This document shows positions 14,525-20,783 of a stretch of DNA of 20,783 nt, piece by piece. The notes below the pieces were generated by a model that had not been told where the DNA came from, searched no databases, and was given only the letters and a program-made list of their open reading frames with translations. The stretch is from JBKQHQ01 sp052148715. Its GTDB lineage: Bacteria; Pseudomonadota; Alphaproteobacteria; Rhizobiales; Xanthobacteraceae. Each line of letters opens with the position of its first letter. Positions within the stretch are counted from its first letter, which is position 1. Location: the NCBI GenBank assembly GCA_052148715.1, contig JBKQHQ010000123.1:1-20783 (forward strand), written 5' to 3'. The position numbers and the translations under genes are program-made.

Positions 14525-14881
14525 ATGGATTTTTGTCGTGCCCACGTCGCGCTCGCAGCGCTCGCCCTGGTCCTTGATCTCTTGCTTGGCCAGAGCGTCG
14601 CGAGCGCGGCTTCCGCCGAGAAGGGGCAGGCGCTATTCCTGAAATACGGGTGCTGGCAATGCCACGGCACGCTGGGGCAGGGGGCGGCCACCGGGCCGCG
14701 TCTCGCCCCCGACCCATTGCCTTTCGATGCTCTGGCTAATTTCGTGCGCACCAGCAGCGGGCAGATGCCGCCCTACCGCCAAGCGGTCCTGCCGGACGCC
14801 GACCTCGCCGATATCTACGCCTACCTGCAATCCGTCGCCAAGCCCCCCGACCCGAGGAGCGTGCCGCTGCTGAATCGGTAG
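14525..14881 (+). CDS. Secreted mono-haem c-type cytochrome
   Basis: 118 residues. A signal peptide (hydrophobic 7-22, cleavage near ASA-AS, 26-30) precedes a class I cytochrome c domain. The haem site is CWQCH (Cys43, Cys46, His47), and Met81 in SSGQMPPY is the likely sixth ligand. The last conserved helix is ADLADIYAYLQSV (92-104). The size is that of small electron-carrier subunits that serve periplasmic dehydrogenases. It starts eight bases after the stop of the ThDP enzyme gene, with GAGG overlapping that stop, so the two are almost surely one transcript. This suggests that the cytochrome takes electrons from the ThDP enzyme or its product; that link is inference. Confidence 0.93.
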   Translation: MDFCRAHVALAALALVLDLLLGQSVASAASAEKGQALFLKYGCWQCHGTLGQGAATGPRLAPDPLPFDALANFVRTSSGQMPPYRQAVLPDADLADIYAYLQSVAKPPDPRSVPLLNR

Positions 14882-15046
14882 CGCCGCGGGTCCAGCACTT
14901 GATTCCATGTTCGGGTCATTGCGGGACCAAGTCCGGGAGGATTCGTTGGTGGAAATTGCTATAGAATGTACCATTGTCACGCGTCCGGTCACGACCAGAT
15001 GCTACGGCGTCCATCCGACTGAAGTCCGCTCAACAGGAGAATTGTA

Positions 15047-15523
15047 ATGACCGCGGTGCAACCAGTTCAGCAAGTGAGAAGAAGAGGGCATTTCTCTCTG
15101 TCGGGCGGGAGCGTTCTGGCCGCAATACTTCTGACCCTGATTGAGGTGTACTTCTTTTGGTTTGCGGGACAGGATGCGCTTGGGCCTCTGGACGGGAAAT
15201 TGGGCTTCTTCACCCCGGATCGGCTCGGCATCAACATGGCTTGGCTGGTATTCGTTTATCTTGCCTTCCAACTTATCTCGATCCCCTTCGCAATGGCTGA
15301 CAGGGAGCATTTTATCGGGGTGATCGACGGTTTGGCATCGGTGCTTCCGCTGGTGGTCGCGGTCGTTGGAATATTTCAACGATTCGAGACGCTGAAAACG
15401 GGCGACCGCGGCGAAGTGGCCGTTTTGATGGTTCTTGTGAGCCTGGCCGATCTCATAGGCGGGTATGCGATCACCCTCGGGTTGAGCCGCAGGACAATCG
15501 GATTCGGCGGGCCGGCGTCCTAG
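15047..15523 (+). CDS. Hypothetical four-helix membrane protein
   Basis: 158 residues with four predicted membrane spans, at about 21-41 (SVLAAILLTLIEVYFFWFAG), 64-83 (MAWLVFVYLAFQLISIPFAM), 93-111 (IDGLASVLPLVVAVVGIF) and 124-147 (EVAVLMVLVSLADLIGGYAI). The N-terminal tail is basic (VRRRGHF), so by the positive-inside rule both ends face the cytoplasm. GGAG stands seven bases before the ATG. No family is recognised and there is no catalytic motif. It is 165 bases downstream of the cytochrome gene on the same strand, too far to assume one operon, and a repeat element follows it directly. Confidence 0.75.
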   Translation: MTAVQPVQQVRRRGHFSLSGGSVLAAILLTLIEVYFFWFAGQDALGPLDGKLGFFTPDRLGINMAWLVFVYLAFQLISIPFAMADREHFIGVIDGLASVLPLVVAVVGIFQRFETLKTGDRGEVAVLMVLVSLADLIGGYAITLGLSRRTIGFGGPAS

Positions 15524-15529
15524 CGCGCC

Positions 15530-15630
15530 GTCATTCCGGGATGCGAGCGCAGCTCGCAGACCCGGAAGCTATAACCACCGGCCGGGGTCATGGATTCCGG
15601 GTTCGCTGCTTCGCGGCGCCCCGGAATGAC
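15530..15630. repeat. Paired palindromic repeat, copy B
   Basis: GTCATTCCGGG (15530-15540) is the exact inverse of CCCGGAATGAC (15620-15630). The right half, from TGGATTCCGGG (15591), differs from copy A (12375 on) at about two of 43 positions. It sits between convergent genes. Confidence 0.8.
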
Positions 15631-15682
15631 CAGACTCGCGCGAAGCATCGAACAAACTAGGCCGCCGACATACGCGATGCGT

Positions 15683-16960
15683 TCAGCGTTTGATGTCGGA
15701 AAACGGGTATTTGAGTTCGCCGGATTTGAGCGCAGGCGGATAAAGGACCACCTGCTTGCCCGGCAGCTTGAACTGGTCGATGCCGTTGCCCTCGATCCCT
15801 TGATATTGCACCAGCAGCGTGCGCGAGTCCGGCTGCTCGCCGGTCGCATCAAACCGCATGTCGCCGGCAATGGTGTGGAAGGTGGTGTTGTGCAGGTAGT
15901 CGGCCAATAGCTTCTGGTCGAGGCTCTTGGTGGCCTCGACCGCCTGCGCCATGACCTGCATGCGCGCATAGGCAAACGGCGGCGTATAGAAGCCGAGCGG
16001 GTCGGCGCCCTCGCTCGCGGCGCGGCTCTGATAGCGGGTGAGAAAATCCTTGATGCCCGGGAACTGCAAGGTCGGCTCGGGCACGTAGGTATCGAAGCTC
16101 GTGATGCCGTTGAGCAGCGGGCCGAGCTGCTGCTTCACGGCCGCGTATTGCAGCCCGATCAAGCCGCCGCCGAACATTCTTGTCTTGAGCCCGACCTCAT
16201 TCACCGCGCGCACCATGCCGGCGCTGTCGAGCGGATAGGAGGCGAGATAGACGAGGTCGGGGTTGGTTGCCTGGATGGCGCGCACGATCGGCGCGAAGTC
16301 GACCGTGTTGGGCGGGTAGTTCTTGTCGTAGACGATCTTGAGCCCGAGCTTTTGCGCGTTCTCCCGCGCGCCGTCGGTGGCGATGCGCGAGAACTCCGCA
16401 TCGGCGCCGGCGATGGCGACCGAAGCAGGTTTCGGCTCCATCGAAAGCGCTACCGCGTAGTAGCCTTCGGAAAATCCGAGGCGCGCGTTAGTGCCCTGCG
16501 GCACGATGGCAAAGTAGCGGTCGTAATGGAACTGGTCGTTGACCGCGAGCGCGTAGAGCGCGACGAACAGCAAGCCGCGCTGGACCACGATGGGCATCGC
16601 CGGCGCCACCATATTGGTCGCGTAGCCGGAGGTCACGAGGTCGACTTTGTCGACGTCGAGGAGCTTTGTGTAGATCCCGGGCACCGTCGAGGGGTTGCTC
16701 TGGTCGTCGTAACAGATGAGCCGCAGCGGCCGGCCGAGCAGCCCGCCCTTGGCGTTGATGTCCTCGACCGCCATCTGCGTCGCCAACAGCGCCGCCTTGC
16801 CGGTACCGGCGAGCGCGCCGGTGAGCGCCATGCTCATGCCGAGCTTGATCGGCTCGGCGGCCTGCGCCGCAACGCTCAGCCACGCCACGCCGAGCGCGGC
16901 GGCGAAACTGACCCAACGGCAATGGATGATACGGCGCGGGGCTGCGGATAACCTCGCCAT
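15683..16960 (-). CDS. Leu/Ile/Val-type ABC solute-binding protein (paralogue 1)
   Basis: 425 residues. A signal peptide (core FAAALGVAWLSVAA, cleavage near AQA-AEPIK, 34/35) leads into a type I periplasmic binding protein (Peripla_BP_6): IKLGMSMALTGALAGTGKAA (38-57), DINAKGGLLGRPLRLICYDD (67-86), YDKNYPPNTVDFAPIVRAIQ and NPDLVYLASYP. Such proteins catch amino acids, amides or aromatic acids for ABC importers. No permease or ATPase gene is beside it, so the ligand cannot be deduced. The start at 16960 follows GGGAGG six bases upstream; the frame extends upstream but without a leader. About half its residues match the plus-strand protein at 19306-20580, which makes them paralogues. Confidence 0.92.
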   Translation of the reverse strand: MARLSAAPRRIIHCRWVSFAAALGVAWLSVAAQAAEPIKLGMSMALTGALAGTGKAALLATQMAVEDINAKGGLLGRPLRLICYDDQSNPSTVPGIYTKLLDVDKVDLVTSGYATNMVAPAMPIVVQRGLLFVALYALAVNDQFHYDRYFAIVPQGTNARLGFSEGYYAVALSMEPKPASVAIAGADAEFSRIATDGARENAQKLGLKIVYDKNYPPNTVDFAPIVRAIQATNPDLVYLASYPLDSAGMVRAVNEVGLKTRMFGGGLIGLQYAAVKQQLGPLLNGITSFDTYVPEPTLQFPGIKDFLTRYQSRAASEGADPLGFYTPPFAYARMQVMAQAVEATKSLDQKLLADYLHNTTFHTIAGDMRFDATGEQPDSRTLLVQYQGIEGNGIDQFKLPGKQVVLYPPALKSGELKYPFSDIKR

Positions 16961-17080
16961 CACGTCCTCCCGGAGAACCTTGTGGCGCTCGTCTTGGGGC
17001 GAGCGTGACCGAAATGTTAGTCCCGACGGGAGCGAACGGGAAGGGGCGTTCCAAATCTTTACATTTGGTCGCGTTTTCTG

Positions 17081-17124
17081 CGGAAACCGATGTCCACCTC
17101 GGGGCAAACCCGAGGGCAGGCTTC
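17081..17124. repeat. Dispersed palindromic repeat, copy 2
   Basis: GAAACCGATGTCCAC followed by a hairpin CCTCGGG (17097-17103) / CCCGAGG (17109-17115) and GGCAGGCTT. It matches the inner part of copy 1 (6021-6064) and lies between the VOC gene stop and the start of the solute-binding protein gene. Confidence 0.7.
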
Positions 17125-17137
17125 TCAGCGAAAGGCT

Positions 17138-17671
17138 CTAACCGGCGAATTCCTTGTCGTGCGCCCAGGCGACATGGCGCGGTGGCTTTTTGGTCCGGCT
17201 CCATTCCTCGATCATCGCCGGCCCCTGCGCCTTCATTTCACGCAGCAGCTCGGGCGTGGCCGTCCATGCAGAGAGCTCAAGACGAAGCCCGTTCGGATCG
17301 TGGAAATAGATCGACTTGAAGATTTCGTGGTTGATGGGCCCGACCACGGCGATTCCCATCGCCTCGAGATGCCCCTTGCGGGCGAGCAACTCGTCGACGC
17401 CCCTTACCTGGAGGGCGATGTGCTGCACCCATTCGGGGGTGTTGCGATCGCGATCCATGGGCGGTGAGTTCGGCAGCTCGAAGAAGGCGAGAATATTGCC
17501 GCCCCCGGCGTCGAGGAAGACATGCATATACGGATCGGGCGCCTTGGTGGAGGGCACCTTGTCCTCGGCCATGCAGCCGACGAGTTCCATGTCGAGAGCC
17601 CGCCTGTAGAACTCAACGGTCTCGCGGGCATCGCGACAACGATAGGCCACGTGATGAATTTTCTCGACCAT
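17138..17671 (-). CDS. VOC-fold (glyoxalase/extradiol dioxygenase-like) protein
   Basis: 177 residues, one pair of beta-alpha-beta-beta-beta modules. Metal ligands fit the family: His7 in KIHHVAYRC, His84 in VQHIALQV and Glu132 in GLRLEL, with Glu65 in LAFFELP as a possible fourth. It could be an extradiol-type dioxygenase, a lyase or an isomerase; with four candidate ligands a glyoxalase-like reaction is as likely as ring cleavage. The C-terminal 35 residues (LREMKAQGPAMIEEWSRTKK and on) extend past the fold. There is no signal peptide. The start at 17671 has only a weak GGGG site. It lies upstream of the solute-binding protein gene on the same strand, 177 bases apart, and downstream of an FNR/FixK-like box. 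Confidence 0.85.
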   Translation of the reverse strand: MVEKIHHVAYRCRDARETVEFYRRALDMELVGCMAEDKVPSTKAPDPYMHVFLDAGGGNILAFFELPNSPPMDRDRNTPEWVQHIALQVRGVDELLARKGHLEAMGIAVVGPINHEIFKSIYFHDPNGLRLELSAWTATPELLREMKAQGPAMIEEWSRTKKPPRHVAWAHDKEFAG

Positions 17672-17750
17672 CCGAAGTCACCCCTTTGCTAGACTGCTAG
17701 ACCGCCATGTCGGGAGGATATCGAAGCATCGAGCGGACGATGGTCGATGG

Positions 17751-17768
17751 CCTTGACGTAGATCAAGG
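17751..17768. promoter_or_regulatory. FNR/FixK-type box
   Basis: CCTTGACGTAGATCAAGG is an 18-base palindrome with a 6-base centre. Its inner 14 bases, TTGAC-GTAG-ATCAA, match the FNR/FixK consensus TTGAT-N4-ATCAA at nine of ten positions. The centre lies 89 bases upstream of the VOC gene start. For a box at -41.5 the transcript would start near 17718, leaving a leader of about 47 bases. The nearest rightward protein gene starts some 360 bases away, past a tRNA gene. Confidence 0.55.
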
Positions 17769-17842
17769 TGGAGTTCCCGAACCGCTTATGCGAACCCGAC
17801 TTGTCTGCGGGGTGAGCTTTTCGCTTAACGCGCCGATCTAGA

Positions 17843-17919
17843 TGGCGACCCCGGAGAGATTCGAACTCCCGACCGTCAGCTTCGAAGGCTGCTGCTCTAT
17901 CCAGCTGAGCTACGGGGCC
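17843..17919 (-). tRNA. tRNA-Arg (TCG)
   Basis: A 77-base cloverleaf with encoded CCA (17843-17845). Acceptor GGCCCCG pairs with CGGGGTC (one G-T pair), D arm GCTC/GAGC, anticodon loop CTTCGAA (anticodon TCG) and T arm GGGAG-TTCGAAT-CTCTC. The outermost anticodon-stem pair is a G-A mismatch; everything else is normal. Confidence 0.94.
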
Positions 17920-18126
17920 CCATTTGGGTTAGCCGATCGAGGTGCATCTTGGTCACCATGGCGGCCAAAGGGTAGTCTTGCGCGGCCGGCAGAGTAGCGC
18001 AACGTCGTGCGCGCCGCACCGCCACATTTGCGGCAGTATGCCGGGGCGGTCAATACCGGTTGAGTCCCGGGCTCGACCGGGACGCAAGTCCGTCATCGGT
18101 ACGCAAAACCAAGATCGGAGCGAGGC

Positions 18127-19131
18127 ATGGGGAGGACGGCGTCGCCACTGTTGCTCGCTGCGCTTGTCGCGGCACCGCTATGCGCCCATGCCGAGGTCGG
18201 CGAGCTGAGGGTGCCGCTCGGCGCCGGCGGATTCGGCTTCCTGCCGCTGCACATGATGCAGAAATTCAGCCTGGTCGAGAAGCAGGCCGCCGACTTGGGG
18301 CTCAACGTCACCGTCAACTGGTCGCATATCGGCGGTCCCCAGGTCATGAACGAAGCATTGCTATCGGGCTCGGTCGATTTCATCGCGACCGGACCGCCGG
18401 CGTTCCTGACGCTGTGGGACCGCACCAAGGGCAGGGTCAACGTCAAAGGCGTCGCGGCCATGAGCTCGATGCCGATGTATCTGAATACCCGCGCCGACCA
18501 TCTCGACAAGGTCGACGACATTCGGCCCGACGAAAAGATCGCGGTCACCGCCGTCAAGGTTTCCATCCCGTCGATCGTGATGCAGATGTATGCCAAGACC
18601 AAATACGGTGCCGCCGAGGTGTTCCGGTTCGATCCCTACACCGTGTCATTGACGCATCCCGACGCGATGGTTGCCATGCTTTCGGGCCGGACCGAGATCA
18701 AGGCGCACTACGCGTCGTCGCCGTTTCACCAGCGGGAACGAAAAGACCCGTCCGTGCGCACGATCATGACGTCGAGCGAGGTCATGGGCGGCTCGACGAC
18801 CTTCACCATGATCGCGACCACGCAGAAATTTCACGATGCGAATCCGAAGGTCTACGCGGCCTTCGTCGGCGCTCTCAAGCAGGCCTTCGCGATGATCGAG
18901 AAGGACAAGAAAACGGCCGCAGCAGTGCTGCTCGAAGCGATGGGCGGGCGCGGCTGGAGCGTCGAGGAGCTGGTCGAGATTCTCGATGATGCGGACACCA
19001 AATACACGACGACGCCGGAAAACGTCATGAAGTACGCAGAGTTCATGCATGGCATCGGATCGATCAAGAACAGGCCCGGGTCGATCGCCGAGCTCTTCTT
19101 CGGCGACGCGGACGTAGGCGCCGGCAACTGA
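18127..19131 (+). CDS. NitT/TauT-type ABC solute-binding protein
   Basis: 334 residues. A signal peptide (ASPLLLAALVAAPLCAHA, cleavage after 22) precedes a type II periplasmic binding domain of the NitT/TauT/SsuA group (NMT1-like). Family features are the opening VPLGAGGFGFLPLHMMQKFSLVEK (split over 29-52), GGPQVMNEALLSGSVDFIATG (69-89), IAVTAVKVSIPSIVMQMYAK in the middle, and the hinge return SGRTEIKAHYASSPFH. The group binds sulfonates, nitrate, pyrimidine precursors or aromatic acids, so the ligand is open. GGAG lies six bases before ATG. No permease or ATPase gene is adjacent; another solute-binding protein gene follows 174 bases later on the same strand. Confidence 0.92.
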   Translation: MGRTASPLLLAALVAAPLCAHAEVGELRVPLGAGGFGFLPLHMMQKFSLVEKQAADLGLNVTVNWSHIGGPQVMNEALLSGSVDFIATGPPAFLTLWDRTKGRVNVKGVAAMSSMPMYLNTRADHLDKVDDIRPDEKIAVTAVKVSIPSIVMQMYAKTKYGAAEVFRFDPYTVSLTHPDAMVAMLSGRTEIKAHYASSPFHQRERKDPSVRTIMTSSEVMGGSTTFTMIATTQKFHDANPKVYAAFVGALKQAFAMIEKDKKTAAAVLLEAMGGRGWSVEELVEILDDADTKYTTTPENVMKYAEFMHGIGSIKNRPGSIAELFFGDADVGAGN

Positions 19132-19305
19132 TTCTTCGGCTTGACCGCGCGGGGACACTCAATCACAGGCTGAGAATCCGATCGTTTGTTCCGGGCGCTT
19201 TGCCCTGGCCGCGCGCCGGGCGACCCGCTACGATCACGCAAAACGGCCGATCGCGGCGCGGCCAAGTAGGCGGCGCTCGGCAAGAACGCAGGGGAGGAAA
19301 TGTTC

Positions 19306-20580
19306 ATGGGACTGAAAGCATGGGCTTGCGCGTCGCGGTTGGCGGCCGCGGCCGTGGTGGCGCTGGTCGCGACCTTCGCCGGGCCGCCGCGGGCTGATGC
19401 GGCCGATCCGATCAAGATCGGGCTGAGCATATCGCTGACCGGCGGGGTCGCGCCGAACGGCAAGCAGGTTCTGCTTGCTATGCAGGTCTGGCGCGACGAC
19501 GTGAACGCCAGGGGCGGGCTGCTCGGTAGGCCGGTCGAGTTTGTCTATTACGACGACCAGAGCAATCCGGCCAACGTGCCCGCGCTCTACACCAAGCTGA
19601 TCGAGGTCGACAAGGTCGACCTGACGGTCGGACCCTATGCCACCAACATGATCGTGCCGGCGATCCTGACGCTCAAGCAGCACAACATGGCGACCGTGGG
19701 CATTCTCGGCGTGGCCGCCAACCGCGAGGTGCACTACGACAAGTACTTCTCCATCATCTCTGCTGGGCCGACGCCGGCGCTCTCCTTCTCGGAAGGCTTC
19801 TTCGCCATTGCGATGGCGCAGAATCCGAAGCCGGAGACGGTGGCAATCTCGGCGGCTGACGCCGAGTTCGCGAAAGTCTCGGCCGAAGGCGCGCGCCAGA
19901 ACGCGCTCAAGAGCGGACTCAAGATCGTCTACGACAAGAGCTATCCGCCGAACACGACCGATTTCGGCCCCATCATCCGCGCCATCCAGGCCACCAATCC
20001 TGACATCGTCTACAACGCCAGCTATCCGCCCGACACGGTCGGCATGGTGCGTGCCGCCAACGAGGTCGGCCTGAAGACCAAGATGTTCGGCGGCAACATG
20101 ATCGGGCTCCTGGCGACGCCGTTCCGGACGCAGCTCGGTCCGCTGCTCAACGGCATCGTCAGCACCGCCGACGTGTTCGTGCCGGCGCCGAGCTTCAATT
20201 TTCCCGGCGTCGAGGCGGTCTTGGCGAAGTACCAGGCGCGGGCGCCCGGCGAAGGCGCCGATCCGCTCGGCTACAACTACGTGCCTTACGGCTACGCCGC
20301 GGTGCAGGTGCTCGGCGAGGCCGTGGAAGCCACCAAGAGCCTCGACCAGGACAAGATCGCCGCATACATGCACAGCCATCCGTTCAAGACCGTGGTCGGC
20401 GATGTGTCGTTCGGTCCCGACGGCGAATGGACCAAGCCGCGCGTTCTGGTGAGCCAGTTCCAGCACGTCACCGGCAACGACATCGATCAGTTCAGGGACA
20501 TGAGCAAGCAGGTCATCGTATGGCCGCCGGAATACAAGTCCGGCAACCTCATCTATCCCTACAACGACGCCAAGCAGTAG
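19306..20580 (+). CDS. Leu/Ile/Val-type ABC solute-binding protein (paralogue 2)
   Basis: 424 residues from the ATG at 19306. It is preferred because GGAGG (about 19293-19297) is eight bases away; the in-frame ATG at 19300 is only two bases from that site. A signal peptide ends near ADA-ADPIK (32/33). The type I binding fold shows PIKIGLSISLTGGVAPNGKQ, ARGGLLGRPVEFVYYDDQSN, YDKSYPPNTTDFGPIIRAIQ and FPGVEAVLAKYQARAPGEGA. It is a paralogue of the minus-strand protein at 15683-16960, sharing long blocks such as YDDQSNP, GLKIVYDK, RAIQATNPD and VEATKSLDQ. The ligand is unknown. Transporter genes could lie past the right edge. Confidence 0.92.
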   Translation: MGLKAWACASRLAAAAVVALVATFAGPPRADAADPIKIGLSISLTGGVAPNGKQVLLAMQVWRDDVNARGGLLGRPVEFVYYDDQSNPANVPALYTKLIEVDKVDLTVGPYATNMIVPAILTLKQHNMATVGILGVAANREVHYDKYFSIISAGPTPALSFSEGFFAIAMAQNPKPETVAISAADAEFAKVSAEGARQNALKSGLKIVYDKSYPPNTTDFGPIIRAIQATNPDIVYNASYPPDTVGMVRAANEVGLKTKMFGGNMIGLLATPFRTQLGPLLNGIVSTADVFVPAPSFNFPGVEAVLAKYQARAPGEGADPLGYNYVPYGYAAVQVLGEAVEATKSLDQDKIAAYMHSHPFKTVVGDVSFGPDGEWTKPRVLVSQFQHVTGNDIDQFRDMSKQVIVWPPEYKSGNLIYPYNDAKQ

Positions 20581-20783
20581 CACGGCGACCGGTCGCGGCG
20601 GCCAGGGGACCGTTGGCCCGAACGAAGCGGACTGAATCTTCACCTCCCCCCTCGTGGGCTACGGCATTCCGGGATTTGATTCCTGCGGTGGGCATTTTTT
20701 CTACTTTCTGTCAAGAATCCGTCGCGAGAAATTTTGCGATTTGCTGCGGAATCGAGCTTGTGATTCAGTGCTGCCGCAGTCTG
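20581..20783. other. Non-coding right edge
   Basis: No gene is supported in these 203 bases. A 12-base palindrome GCGACCGGTCGC (20585-20596) follows the stop codon, without a T run. The stretch from 20690 is AT-richer and could be the leader of a gene beyond the window. Confidence 0.4.

Noticed and set aside
19234..20643. A 469-codon minus-strand frame opposite the solute-binding protein gene
   Set aside because: Translation is low-complexity (His, Arg, Asp, Val-rich) with no family, while the plus strand has a signal peptide, ribosome-binding site and clear fold. Frames at 10751-11821 and 12462-13508 (minus) fail for the same reason.
20686..20714. Minus-strand TTGACA at 20709-20714 as a -35 element
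   Set aside because: No acceptable -10 sequence lies 16-18 bases downstream, and no minus-strand gene follows.

Overview
The window looks like chromosomal DNA of a high-G+C alphaproteobacterium of the order Hyphomicrobiales (Bradyrhizobium / Rhodopseudomonas / Xanthobacteraceae-like). The pointers are an NDUFS4-type complex I accessory subunit, an intracellular polyhydroxyalkanoate (PHA) depolymerase with a Cys nucleophile, a two-domain cold-shock protein followed by a DUF192 protein, three solute-binding proteins, and dispersed palindromic repeats of the kind common in Bradyrhizobium relatives. The assignment rests on protein and repeat style, not on a database search.

Layout. (1) 1-775: a lower-G+C pair of minus-strand genes overlapping by ATGA (the second runs off the window), next to the 3' half of a tRNA-Arg, so possibly foreign DNA or an old integration scar. 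(2) 848-4687: housekeeping and stress block with tRNA-Glu, DUF72, gloA, divergent Sir2 deacetylase, double cold-shock protein, DUF192 protein and tRNA-Pro. (3) 4688-7368: gene-poor stretch with small proteins, a candidate terminated small RNA near an excellent Pho-box match, two hairpin repeats, the 3' scrap of an acyl-CoA synthetase gene, a presumed repeat element and a short secreted protein. (4) 7519-10372: minus-strand genes for an exported histidine phosphatase, a small metallophosphoesterase, a glutathione S-transferase-like protein and an exported SH3 protein with a Pro/Gly/Tyr repeat tail. (5) 10628-12269: PHA depolymerase and NDUFS4-like subunit. (6) 12513-14881: a Tat-exported thiamine-diphosphate (ThDP) enzyme followed 8 bases later by a secreted c-type cytochrome. 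(7) 15047-20580: a four-helix membrane protein, two paralogous Leu/Ile/Val-type solute-binding proteins, a VOC-fold protein with an FNR/FixK-like box upstream, tRNA-Arg(TCG), and a NitT/TauT-type solute-binding protein. No permease or ATPase gene accompanies any of the three binding proteins here.

How the parts may work together. The most unusual unit is the ThDP enzyme plus cytochrome: both carry export signals, and the spacing implies co-transcription. It could be a periplasmic ThDP-dependent oxidation that passes electrons to cytochrome c. That reaction and its substrate are inference. The right half is rich in exported proteins, suggesting a region devoted to periplasmic capture and processing of small organic molecules. 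The remainder is ordinary metabolism: methylglyoxal detoxification, deacetylation, PHA mobilisation and respiration.
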